From the NCBI RefSeq assembly GCF_003194385.1, contig NZ_LAPT01000021.1:41125-105124 (forward strand): a DNA stretch of 64,000 nt, given 5' to 3'. Under the pieces are notes generated by a model, which made no database searches, had not been told where the DNA came from, and saw only the letters and a program-made list of their open reading frames with translations. Source of the DNA: Pokkaliibacter plantistimulans (lineage in GTDB: Bacteria; Pseudomonadota; Gammaproteobacteria; Pseudomonadales; Balneatricaceae). Position numbers and translations under genes: made by a program. Shown here piece by piece: positions 35,649 to 44,608 of the stretch; the first letter of the stretch is position 1; the number at the start of each line of letters is the position of its first letter.

Positions 35649-38600
35649 ATGCAGTGGCTAAAGCCGATTCAGTCTGTCAAAGGGAAGGGCAGACATTTTG
35701 TACGTCTAACGGGGATCATCTGGGTGCTGCTGATGGGGTGTCAGCCTTTGTCTGTCCGGGCGGCACTGGCCAGCAAGCCCTTTGCCAGTCAGGTATCTGC
35801 CACACCCAAGGTCATGCTGCTGTTATCCAAGGCGCATGAGCTGTTCAAGAAAGCCTATCCCGATTACACCGATCTTAATGGTGATGGTGCACTGGATACT
35901 ACCTACGACAACAGCATCACCTATGATGGCTATTTCAATTCCGCTCTGTGTTACAGCTACGATGGCAACATGTTTGTGCCTTTCGCAGCCGCCAGCAATC
36001 ATCTTTGCACAGGTGCCTGGAGTGGCAACTTCCTCAACTGGAGCACCATGTCGAGGATGGACCTGATTCGTAAGGTGCTCTACGGCGGCCGTCGCTACAG
36101 TGACCCCAGTGCCAAAGGATCGTACACCGTACTTGAGCGTGCTTTTCTGCCGGACGATGTACACGCCTTCGCTAAGGTATTCCGCAGTACCACCAGCGTT
36201 ACGGTCAGTCAGGTATCGCCGTACTCTCAAACTGCCATCACCCTGTGTAACGCCTCTCAGGTGTCGACGCTGGAAACACGCGGCAGCAAAAAGTATCCAC
36301 CCGCCAGTAAGAATGCCCCCTTGATCCATGTGGCCAAGGGCGCATGGCCATTCTGGGCGACACAGGAAGGCCATCAGTGTCAGTATGCCGGGGGGGAGCA
36401 GCCTAGCAGCAGCGACAAAATCAGCAGCAGTTCGCCCTTCAAGGCCCGGGTGCAGGTATGTAATGGCGGGCTGGATGACCGCAGTGGATATTGTGAGCAG
36501 TATCCTGCCGGGACCCTCAAACCGGTGGGTTTACTGCAACGCTACGGGGAAACCGGCAAGCTCGATTTCGGCCTGATCAGCGGCAGCTACTACAAATACA
36601 AAAAGGGCGGGGTGTTGCGTAAGCCGCTGGAGGCATTCAACACCACCGACAGTAGTGGCACTGAAACGGATACCGACACCGGCGTGCTGCTGAAGACAGA
36701 CAACAACACCAGCATGGGGACGAATGACCGGTCTATCATCGGCATTCTCGACAGCCTGCAGATTATCGGCCGGGACGATAGCTCGTATGTGACGTACAGC
36801 TGTGGCTGGAACGGTGGCAAGGACAACGACGGTGATTGTGTCGACTGGGAGAATCCGCTGGGTGAAATGTATCTGGAGGCGCTGCGCTACCTGACCATTG
36901 ATGATGAAAGCCAGCGTACACCCTCATCTGACTTTGCCATTGGCAGCAATGACCAGGCCTACTTCACCCTGAATCTGTTCCGTTCCACCAGTTGGGGGGC
37001 AGACCCCTGGCCCGCCAAAGAGCGTTGTGCCAGCTGCTCGATCCTGATTCTGTCATCCGGGGTGAATACCTACGACGCTGACCAGATGTTTGAGGATGGC
37101 AACTATGCCGGGTTATCCATCAACGCTACAGATCTGAAAACCTATATCGACAAGATTGGTACTGCCGAGGGTATCAATGGTGGAACCTATCTGATCGGCG
37201 AAGCCAGCGGTGGCACCAGCAAGCGTTGTGACAGCAAAACCATCACTGCCTTGTCGACCGCCAGAGGCATTTGCCCCGATGCGCCAGCGGCTCAGGGCAG
37301 CTATGGGCTGGCCGGGCTGGCGTACTATGCCCATACCCAGGACTTGAAAACGGCAACAGGCTTTGACGAAAGCCAGACGATCAAGACCTATGGTGTGGCC
37401 CTGTCCGAAGCGTTGCCGCTGTTTTCTTTTAAAACTGATTCGGGCTCTATCACCCTGGTGCCGCGTTGCTATAACCAGACCGGCGCTAATGACTGCAGTA
37501 TGAATGATGTGGTGATTGCCGAGCAGCAGTTTGATGGCAAAGGCAATATCAGCCATATGCGCTTTTTCGTTGCCTGGGAAGACGGCGTCAAAGGCGGTGA
37601 TTATGACATGGACATGGTTGAGGAGTTTGATGTGTGCGTCGGCAGTGCCTGCGATGATGGTGAGACTGCCAGCAATCAGTTGAAGGTCACGGTAGGAGTA
37701 CCGTATCGGGTGACTTCGCAGACACTGAGCGCCGGGTATCTGGTGATTGGCTCCACAGCCAGCAGTGCTGAGCAAAATGTGGTGACGGTCAGCACCACCA
37801 TCAAAGATTGGGTCAACCTCAACAACTACACCAGCAAGTATTCCGATGGTGACGCATCGACTACACCCACCTATGCCTACGGTACGTCACGCTTTGTGGC
37901 CGCCGCCTCCAGTGCCATTACCACGCCACCGGCACCACTTTATCTGGCCGCCAAATACGGCGGCTTCAATGACCACAATGGTGATCTGCTGCCCGGTAGT
38001 CGCGACGAGTGGGATAAAGACGGTGACGGCTCACCGGACAGCTATTTCAAGGTCAACAACTTCAGCGAGCTGGCAGATTATCTGAATGACGTCTTCTCCA
38101 GTGTCGCTACCAGTAACGGCTATACGCCACCGATTTCCAGCAGCAGCGCGGTGCGTGATGGCAGCTATATCTTTGTGTCTACTTACGACAATACCTATTC
38201 ATGGAATGGCGATCTGGTGGCCTACCAGTTCAATGACAGCCTGACGCTCAATAAACAGTGGAGTGCTGCTACCCAGCTGGAGAATATGAGCGAGTCCAGC
38301 CTGTCCAGCTCGCGGCAGTTGTTGAGCTGGGACAATGAGAACCTCAAAGGTGTGGCGTTCCGAGCGGGGAATACCACCTGCAGCAGTGATCAGACGGTGC
38401 TCAACTGCGCTCAGCTGACCCGGTTGATCGCGGGGCTTAGCGTGTCTGATGCTGAAGTTGCGCAGCAGCAGGCCATTGATTACCTGCGCGGTAGTCATAC
38501 TCAGGAAGCGGATCAGGGTGGCGTGTTTCGCAACCGGAAAACCAAGGAAGGCAAGGCGACACGACTGGGGGATATCGTTGACTCGGTGCCGGTCTATGTG

Positions 38601-40133
38601 GGCAGCCCCAACTTCGGTTATGCCGATGCCCTTGAAGGCAGTCATCACCTCTACAGCAGTTTTCGTAGCAGCCACAGTAACCGCAGTGGCATGGTGTACG
38701 TCGGCGCCAACGACGGCCTGATGCATGGATTCAGTGCGGCTACGGGCAAGGAGGTGTTCGCCTACGCACCGAATGCCGCTCTGGATGCCATGGCCGCTAT
38801 GCTGGATCCTGACTATGACAGTGATCACAGCAACGATCAGCATCAGTATTCGGTGGATGGTTCGCCGACCATCGTCGATGCCTTCTTCAATGATGACTGG
38901 CATACAGTGCTCACCGCCGGGATGCGGGCGGGCGGCAAAGCCGTGTTTGCACTGGATGTCAGCTCGCCCGCGTCAGTTAAAGAAAGCAGTGCCAGCCAGC
39001 ATGTGTTGTGGGAATACGATGAGGCGGTCGATAAAGCATTGTTCGCGGATGCCAGCTCTCCCTCCACGCTGGGATACACCTTCTCCAAACCTGCGGTGAT
39101 CCGCCTTAATAACAACCGTTGGGCTGTCGCTTTTGGCAACGGCTACGAAAGCAGTGCTGGCAGTGCCGTGCTCTATCTGGTGTATCTCGATGCCATGCAG
39201 GATCAGCACTGGAGCAAAGCAGATGTAGTCCGCATCGATACCAGTAAGGTCAGTGGTATCGCCAGTAGCGCCAAGACGGGCAATGGCCTGTCGAATATCG
39301 CTCCGGTGGATTACGACGGCGATGGCAATGTGGACTACATATACGCGGGGGATCTGAAAGGCAATCTGTGGAAGTTCGATCTGAGTTCGTCTGACAGCAG
39401 TGACTGGCAGGTAGCGCAGAATGCGCCGCTGTTTGTTGCCACCACCACCGCCACAGCTGGCACTGTGCAGCCGATCTATGCGCAGCCAGAATTGGGCTTC
39501 ACCCGGCAGGGCCTGATGATCTATATCGGCACCGGCAAATATCACGATGTCGGCGACAATCTGGTGAGCAATATCGTCGCCAACAGCCTCTATGGCATTC
39601 GGGATGACAGCATGAGCAATAGCAGTTTCAGCTTTCCTGTCAGCCGCGCCAGCCTGACAGCACAGACCTTCACCAGCTACAGCGAGAGCGGCACTACTTA
39701 CCGGCAGATCAGCAACAATACGGTGGGCAGCTATGGCTGGCGGCTTGATCTGGACAGCAGTGCAGGGGAGATGGTGATCAATACGCCACTGTTGCGGCGT
39801 GGGCGCATTATCTACTCCACCCTGATTCCCAATCCTAATCAGTGCGGTGCCAAGGAGTACGGCTGGCTGATGGCCTTGAAGGCCAAGACTGGCGGCGGGC
39901 ATAACTCGCCCATCATGGATACCAACGGTGATGGCGCCATAGACAGTCATGACTCCAATGCGGCAGGGGTATTGAATAAGGACTCGACCGGTGCACTGAT
40001 TATGGACAGCGGCAAAGGCGCCGTGTCGGCCTACGCATCGGATGGCAATGGCGGCCTGAAGGAATACAAGATTGGTGAGGAAGCATACCGCACCGGGCGG
40101 GTGAACTGGAAGGAAGTGTATCCCGGCCAATAA
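35649..40133 (+). CDS. pilY1: PilY1-type type IV pilus tip adhesin/assembly protein
   Basis: 1494-residue secreted protein with a signal region (GIIWVLLMGCQPLSVRAA) and a PilY1/PilC layout. The N-terminal half has the opening KVMLLLSKAHELFKKAYPDY and many Cys. The C-terminal half is a beta-propeller carrying the calcium loop DYDGDGNVDYIYAGDLKGNL then WKFDLSS, the hallmark of the PilY family. Further Asp-rich loops occur (TDLNGDGALDTTYDN, DTNGDGAIDSHDSN). PilY1 caps type IV pili with the minor pilins, mediates adhesion and surface sensing. It stands alone on the plus strand, apart from pilVWX, and is preceded by an exact hrp box, which is unusual. Confidence 0.93.
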   Translation: MQWLKPIQSVKGKGRHFVRLTGIIWVLLMGCQPLSVRAALASKPFASQVSATPKVMLLLSKAHELFKKAYPDYTDLNGDGALDTTYDNSITYDGYFNSALCYSYDGNMFVPFAAASNHLCTGAWSGNFLNWSTMSRMDLIRKVLYGGRRYSDPSAKGSYTVLERAFLPDDVHAFAKVFRSTTSVTVSQVSPYSQTAITLCNASQVSTLETRGSKKYPPASKNAPLIHVAKGAWPFWATQEGHQCQYAGGEQPSSSDKISSSSPFKARVQVCNGGLDDRSGYCEQYPAGTLKPVGLLQRYGETGKLDFGLISGSYYKYKKGGVLRKPLEAFNTTDSSGTETDTDTGVLLKTDNNTSMGTNDRSIIGILDSLQIIGRDDSSYVTYSCGWNGGKDNDGDCVDWENPLGEMYLEALRYLTIDDESQRTPSSDFAIGSNDQAYFTLNLFRSTSWGADPWPAKERCASCSILILSSGVNTYDADQMFEDGNYAGLSINATDLKTYIDKIGTAEGINGGTYLIGEASGGTSKRCDSKTITALSTARGICPDAPAAQGSYGLAGLAYYAHTQDLKTATGFDESQTIKTYGVALSEALPLFSFKTDSGSITLVPRCYNQTGANDCSMNDVVIAEQQFDGKGNISHMRFFVAWEDGVKGGDYDMDMVEEFDVCVGSACDDGETASNQLKVTVGVPYRVTSQTLSAGYLVIGSTASSAEQNVVTVSTTIKDWVNLNNYTSKYSDGDASTTPTYAYGTSRFVAAASSAITTPPAPLYLAAKYGGFNDHNGDLLPGSRDEWDKDGDGSPDSYFKVNNFSELADYLNDVFSSVATSNGYTPPISSSSAVRDGSYIFVSTYDNTYSWNGDLVAYQFNDSLTLNKQWSAATQLENMSESSLSSSRQLLSWDNENLKGVAFRAGNTTCSSDQTVLNCAQLTRLIAGLSVSDAEVAQQQAIDYLRGSHTQEADQGGVFRNRKTKEGKATRLGDIVDSVPVYVGSPNFGYADALEGSHHLYSSFRSSHSNRSGMVYVGANDGLMHGFSAATGKEVFAYAPNAALDAMAAMLDPDYDSDHSNDQHQYSVDGSPTIVDAFFNDDWHTVLTAGMRAGGKAVFALDVSSPASVKESSASQHVLWEYDEAVDKALFADASSPSTLGYTFSKPAVIRLNNNRWAVAFGNGYESSAGSAVLYLVYLDAMQDQHWSKADVVRIDTSKVSGIASSAKTGNGLSNIAPVDYDGDGNVDYIYAGDLKGNLWKFDLSSSDSSDWQVAQNAPLFVATTTATAGTVQPIYAQPELGFTRQGLMIYIGTGKYHDVGDNLVSNIVANSLYGIRDDSMSNSSFSFPVSRASLTAQTFTSYSESGTTYRQISNNTVGSYGWRLDLDSSAGEMVINTPLLRRGRIIYSTLIPNPNQCGAKEYGWLMALKAKTGGGHNSPIMDTNGDGAIDSHDSNAAGVLNKDSTGALIMDSGKGAVSAYASDGNGGLKEYKIGEEAYRTGRVNWKEVYPGQ

Positions 40134-40322
40134 GGTGGGCACTGGCCAACGGATACCTGTGCTGAATTGTTGTGCCAACCTGGACTGGGAACTGAACAGC
40201 TCATAGGACACTTAATACCTGGCAGTCTGAGCAGGTTCTGCGTCAGCTTGGTAAAACTGATCCGGGTGACAAAGGGTTAGTGAGCCTGTTTCAGAGCTAG
40301 TAGCAGAAAGGTGACTCACCCT

Positions 40323-41250
40323 ATGACAGCAGGAATCCATTGGCTTCAGGCAGATGCACTGATGGCTGCACTGGTTTTTGTACTTGTAGCTGGCCAGGCA
40401 GAGTCCTGGCAGGACTGGCACCCTCGGCGGTGTTTATCACCATGAGGATGGCCTTTTGTATCGCCGTGATGTGATACAGCCTCATGGTGCCCAAAGCGGC
40501 AAACTTGACCAGTCAGCCGAATCCAGTCTGGGCGGACAGCTCAGTGGCCCACTCACAGACAGGCTGTCAGCCGCCTTGCCGCTGGTCAACAAACTCAACG
40601 ACAGCAACAGTAGGAATCCCCGGTTCACCTGGGCTTTTCTCAAGTGTCAGTTTGAGGGGGATAGCAGTGTCCTTGTCAGGCGGCTGTTACTGGATTGGCA
40701 GGCGGGCAGCGACAGCAATGGTATCGGCTATGCCAAACGCCCATTCGTCCGGCACTGGAGATGTGCGGCAATATCCGACCGGAGGTGTAAACGGTGTTGA
40801 TGTCACCCTGGTGTGTTCGCTCGGACAGGGTCTTGGCCGCGATGACCCGGGGTCTTTACGGTGGACCCTGGCACCCGGTGCCGTACTTGATATGCGCCAC
40901 AAGCCCTTCATCAGCGGCTATCTGGGATGTCAGCACGGGCCCATCCGGCAATGGGAGACGCTACTGGTTTGGCTGCTGTGCTCGACAGCACTAACCAGAC
41001 CATCAACTTCTATGGCCTGGGAGTGTATGGCCTGGGAGTGGCCTGTGATGAAGGTAACCTGCAGGGCTGCACACCGTATTCAGTATGGGTAACAACACTC
41101 ATCTTGGTGGATCTACCTGATCGCTGTTCATGGAAAGCAGATACCGACTACTTCGAAGTAAAAGACCCGATCGTACTGCTGGAAACCGAGCCGAGTCTGT
41201 CCCGGCGCCGTTGCAATGCCTACAGTCTGTCACTTGATTTTGTGTTCTGA
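40323..41250 (+). pseudogene. Broken gene for a secreted protein (frameshifted)
   Basis: Three overlapping reading frames together look like one damaged gene. The first opens at ATG 40323 with a signal-like stretch (MAALVFVLVAGQAESWQDW) and stops at about 40441. The second continues as GTLGGVYHHEDGLLYRRDVI to a stop at 40798. A third piece covers about 40740-41090, and the last runs to 41250, ending DYFEVKDPIVLLETEPSL and LSLDFVF. An in-frame 15-base tandem duplication (YGLGV twice) lies at 41011-41040. The product is not recognised; several Cys suggest a secreted or periplasmic protein. The 189 bases after pilY1 show nothing else clear. Confidence 0.5.
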
Positions 41251-41263
41251 GGGGGGCTGGAGC

Positions 41264-41704
41264 ATGTTGATCAAATCATTCGCGTTAGCCTGCCTGTTGT
41301 GGACTACCACGGCAGCGGCAACCAGTGCTGTCGAACAGTCTGCGGGGGATGGACTGGTGGTGGTCGTCAGTGCTCAGGCGGCCATCACCCAGCTCGACCG
41401 CTATCAGCTCATTAATATTTTCATGGGCCGCTATCGTCAGCTGCCCGGCGGTGGTGAAGCTATACCTTTGGATATCGGTAAGTCTGAACAAAAGGCGCTG
41501 TTCTATCAGCTGCTGGTCGGTAAGCCGCTGGCAGATATCAATGCCTACTGGGCACGGCTGATCTTTTCCGGCAAGACCCGCCCGCCGCGCCAGGTGGACA
41601 GTGCCGAACAAGCGTTACAGCAGGTGGCGGCCAATCCCACCATGATTGCCTATGTCCAGCGTTCGCAGGTGGATGCCCGCTTCAGGATCGTCTATGAGTT
41701 TTAA
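41264..41704 (+). CDS. Periplasmic PstS-like short substrate-binding protein
   Basis: 146-residue protein with a signal peptide (MLIKSFALACLLWTTTAAAT) and one lobe of the PBP-like/phosphate-binding fold: VVVVSAQAAITQLDRYQLIN, IFMGRYRQLPGGGEAIPLD, and ANPTMIAYVQRSQVD. Such short proteins are often encoded next to sensory or outer-membrane genes and do not belong to a transporter. It overlaps the following GGDEF gene by 11 bases, so it may be the periplasmic input partner of that protein. The ligand is unknown. Confidence 0.85.
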   Translation: MLIKSFALACLLWTTTAAATSAVEQSAGDGLVVVVSAQAAITQLDRYQLINIFMGRYRQLPGGGEAIPLDIGKSEQKALFYQLLVGKPLADINAYWARLIFSGKTRPPRQVDSAEQALQQVAANPTMIAYVQRSQVDARFRIVYEF

Positions 41705-43280
41705 ATTATCCGCGTTGCGCAACGCCTGGCGCAGTATTGCCATTCGCACCACCATCGTCATTCTCAGCTTGGGGGTCATTCTGTCATTTGTATTTGCCTG
41801 GCTGGGAGCGCCACTGCTGCTCAGCTATGAGCAAAAGCGCACCCATGACCAGTTCGACGACATTCTTTCCACTGTACAGAGCACGGTCAGCATTGCCTGC
41901 TTTACCGGTGATACCACGTTAGCTATGGAAATTGCGCGGGGGTTGATGACCAACAAACCGGTGGCTGCCGTTCGTGTGCTCAGCGATGACAAGGTCATTG
42001 CGGCGCTGCCTGAGCTACAGGCAGGAGAACGCTGGCCACGGGCAGAGCCAATCAGCCGGGTGGTTTCGTCGCCCTTTGATGACCGGCAAATGGTAGGGCG
42101 CATTGAGCTGGTGCCGGATGAAAGCTTTATCCGCTATCAGGCCAGTATCTACAGCGGCTACATTACCAACTTTCTTAAACTGCAGATTGTGGTGGTGTCG
42201 CTGATCGTCGCACTGGTGGTGGTGCTGTCTATTGTCAGGCCGATTAAGCGCATCTCTGATGAACTGCACCATCTGGAAGCGGATCATGGCGAGAGACTGG
42301 CGCTGCCAGCAGGCAACGAACACAACGAAATCGGCCGACTGGCCGAAGATGTCAACGGCCTCATAGGTAAGCTGGTGGGGTTGCTGAATTCGGAGCAGGA
42401 TGCTCGTCGTGAACAGGCGCTGAGCGAGCGCAAGTTCCGGTTGATTGTCGAGAACGCTGAACTTGGCATTCTGGTGCTCAACCAGCAAGGGGTAGTGGAG
42501 TCCCTGAATCCGGCAGTGGAGCGTATGCTCTGCTCCAGCCATATTGGTATCGGCAGCCAGCTGCCGCTGGATGATTTCATCCGTCAGAAAATCAGGGCAG
42601 GCCAGTCGCACCGGGAAGATATCCCGATTCAGGGCAGTGATCGCTGGGTGCAGCTGGTACTGCACGCACTGGGTGACGGGCTGACGCTGGGTATCCTGAT
42701 AGAGATCACCGAGCGCAAGCAGAAAGAAGCCCATGCCCTGACCATGGCCGAGAGGGATTTGCTGACCAACACCTATAACCGCCGTGGCATTGATCATCGT
42801 CTGCAGTGGATGTTCAGTCAGTACAAGGTGGCCGTAGGAGACTGGCAGGTAAGCCATAATCAGTTTGCCTTACCAGAGCCGCCGCCGTTTGCGGTCATGC
42901 TGATTGATCTCGACCGCTTCAAGTACATAAACGATACCTATGGCCATGATGCCGGGGATGAAGTGCTCTGTCAGGTGGTACGTCGCCTGGAGCTGCTGGT
43001 CAGGCAGGGTGATGTGATTGGTCGACTGGGCGGTGATGAGTTTGTCCTGTTACTGCCTGACATGCGCAGCATGCAGGCGGCGGAACAGCTGCGTACGCTG
43101 CTGGTGGCCGGGATCTGTGAGCCGATGGAACTGTCGTCCGGTGTAACCGTTGCCATTGGTGCCAGCATCGGTATTGCCATCGCCTCGGTGAGCGATGACA
43201 GTTCCGCTGTCGTGTTGCAGCGTGCTGATCAGGCCATGTACGGTATCAAACATCAGCACCATGCTACGGACGGTGTGTGA
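41694..43280 (+). CDS. HAMP-PAS-GGDEF diguanylate cyclase
   Basis: 528-residue inner-membrane sensor. Seen: N-terminal helix (IAIRTTIVILSLGVILSFVF), a ~120-residue periplasmic domain, second helix (FLKLQIVVVSLIVALVVVLS), HAMP (RPIKRISDELHHLEADHGER), PAS (FRLIVENAELGILVLNQQGV) ending in ILIEITERKQKE, and GGDEF (RDLLTNTYNRRGIDHRL, signature GGDEF, RxxD inhibitory site RQGD). It should be active and product-inhibited. Translation is coupled to the upstream binding protein through ATGAGTTTTAA. Near pilY1 and the minor pilins, a role in pilus or surface behaviour is plausible. Confidence 0.92.
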   Translation: MSFKLSALRNAWRSIAIRTTIVILSLGVILSFVFAWLGAPLLLSYEQKRTHDQFDDILSTVQSTVSIACFTGDTTLAMEIARGLMTNKPVAAVRVLSDDKVIAALPELQAGERWPRAEPISRVVSSPFDDRQMVGRIELVPDESFIRYQASIYSGYITNFLKLQIVVVSLIVALVVVLSIVRPIKRISDELHHLEADHGERLALPAGNEHNEIGRLAEDVNGLIGKLVGLLNSEQDARREQALSERKFRLIVENAELGILVLNQQGVVESLNPAVERMLCSSHIGIGSQLPLDDFIRQKIRAGQSHREDIPIQGSDRWVQLVLHALGDGLTLGILIEITERKQKEAHALTMAERDLLTNTYNRRGIDHRLQWMFSQYKVAVGDWQVSHNQFALPEPPPFAVMLIDLDRFKYINDTYGHDAGDEVLCQVVRRLELLVRQGDVIGRLGGDEFVLLLPDMRSMQAAEQLRTLLVAGICEPMELSSGVTVAIGASIGIAIASVSDDSSAVVLQRADQAMYGIKHQHHATDGV

Positions 43281-43384
43281 GCGGCGTGCCTTACAGCAGC
43301 CAGATGGCTGATCAGGCTTGTATCTGCAGGCGGCCGATGCCATGCTCGCCGCGCTGTATTTCACCGAATTGATAAGGACTCATT

Positions 43385-43852
43385 ATGAAAGGTCATCCTG
43401 CTGTCATTGCTGCCCTGAATCGCCTGCTGGCCAGCGAACTGTGTGCGATGGACCAGTACTTTATCCATTCACGCATGTATGAAGACTGGGGGCTGACCAG
43501 GCTGTTCGAGCGCATTGGTCACGAAATGGATGATGAGAAGGGTCATGCCGACGTGCTTATCAAGCGTATTCTGTTCCTGCAGGGTGTTCCTGATCTGGCG
43601 ACCCGTGATCCGATACGTATTGGCCACGATGTTCCTACCATGTTGCGTAATGACCTGTTGCTGGAAGAGGAAGTGGGCGCTGCCCTGAAAGACGCTATTG
43701 CTCTGTGCGAGCAGGTGCGCGACTACCAGACCCGCGATCAGCTGCGCCCCTTGCTGGAAGATACCGAAAACGACCATGCCCACTGGCTCGAACAGCAACT
43801 GCGTCTGATCGATATGATGGGGCTGGAGAACTATCTGCAGGCGCAGCTGTAG
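43385..43852 (+). CDS. Bacterioferritin-family ferritin lacking the heme-ligand Met (FtnA type)
   Basis: 155-residue 24-mer iron-storage protein. The ferroxidase residues appear intact (ASELCAMDQYFIHSRMY, HEMDDEKGHAD, DTENDHAHWLEQQL). The position of the heme-binding Met52 of typical Bfr (DEMKHAD in E. coli) is Lys here (DEKGHAD). This matches the P. aeruginosa FtnA pattern, which oxidises and stores iron without binding heme by itself. It ends QAQL and is followed by a good terminator. No bacterioferritin-associated ferredoxin lies beside it. Confidence 0.9.
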   Translation: MKGHPAVIAALNRLLASELCAMDQYFIHSRMYEDWGLTRLFERIGHEMDDEKGHADVLIKRILFLQGVPDLATRDPIRIGHDVPTMLRNDLLLEEEVGAALKDAIALCEQVRDYQTRDQLRPLLEDTENDHAHWLEQQLRLIDMMGLENYLQAQL

Positions 43853-43910
43853 AACTATCCGCAGACGTAGCTGTAAGGCATATCAGCTGATAGCAGGTTG
43901 CAGGCAGAGC

Positions 43911-43941
43911 AAATGGGGTGGCCGTGGTCACCCCATTTTTT
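43911..43941 (+). terminator. Intrinsic terminator after the ferritin gene
   Basis: Perfect 10-bp stem (AAATGGGGTG with CACCCCATTT), 8-base loop, then a T tract to 43941. It lies between the ferritin gene and the convergent pilX. Confidence 0.9.
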
Positions 43942-44025
43942 GTTTCAGGCACTGTGTGCAAAAGCGAGCTGCTGTTTCCCATAGTGGGAAACCCTCCGTT
44001 GTTTCGCTCAACCCATGCGATGGAC

Positions 44026-44598
44026 TCAGCGCGTCACGATACGCACATAGTTAGACTGGATGTAACGGTCCAGCGTTTGCGATGGCCCTGTACCTCGTGC
44101 GGTGATCCGGTACTGCTCGGCACGATCCTGCTGGCCATGGCCGGTTACGGCACTGTTTTCTTCCTTGAACTGTTCCGGTTCCGGCAGCTCTTCAATGATG
44201 TAGAGCGGCGCTGTGCTCAGGCGCTTGTCGATGTCAGCCACATCCTTGCCATAGGTGATGGTCTTGCCGTCTTCCTGCCAGAGGTTTTGAGTCGTGGTGA
44301 CCTGCCACTTGGCGGTATCGCTATCTGTTACCTTGTAGACGCCATTGTTGAGCTTGCTGGTCATTATGGCGTCGTCACTGGAGACAGCCTGTTCTGCCTC
44401 ACGCAGAGCAGACTCTGCGACGATGCGGGCCAGATGGCTGTCCTCTTTGTTGGCCTCGAGCTTCTGGCTGAAGCTGGCCAGCTTGAAGCTGCTCAGACCT
44501 ATCACCACTAGCAGCGTCATCAGTACCAGACTGACCAGCAGTGAAGCACCTCGCTGTTTTACCATGGAGCGGTCGGGAGCGGGCAGTGTTGCCATCAT
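44026..44598 (-). CDS. pilX: Type IV minor pilin PilX
   Basis: 190-residue minor pilin: short basic leader then a class III-like signal QRGASLLVSLVLMTLLVVIG with the long hydrophobic helix, followed by a soluble domain (LARIVAESALREAEQAVSSD is the typical PilX lollipop start). It is last in the pilV-pilW-pilX operon, 10 bases after pilW, with AGAGGTGAT before the ATG. Minor pilins prime pilus assembly and hold PilY1 at the tip. Confidence 0.9.
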   Translation of the reverse strand: MMATLPAPDRSMVKQRGASLLVSLVLMTLLVVIGLSSFKLASFSQKLEANKEDSHLARIVAESALREAEQAVSSDDAIMTSKLNNGVYKVTDSDTAKWQVTTTQNLWQEDGKTITYGKDVADIDKRLSTAPLYIIEELPEPEQFKEENSAVTGHGQQDRAEQYRITARGTGPSQTLDRYIQSNYVRIVTR

Positions 44599-44608
44599 AA
44601 GATCACCT

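Noticed and set aside
38973..40211. 412-codon minus-strand frame opposite the end of pilY1
   Set aside because: No recognisable motifs, and the opposite strand encodes a clear PilY propeller with calcium loops.
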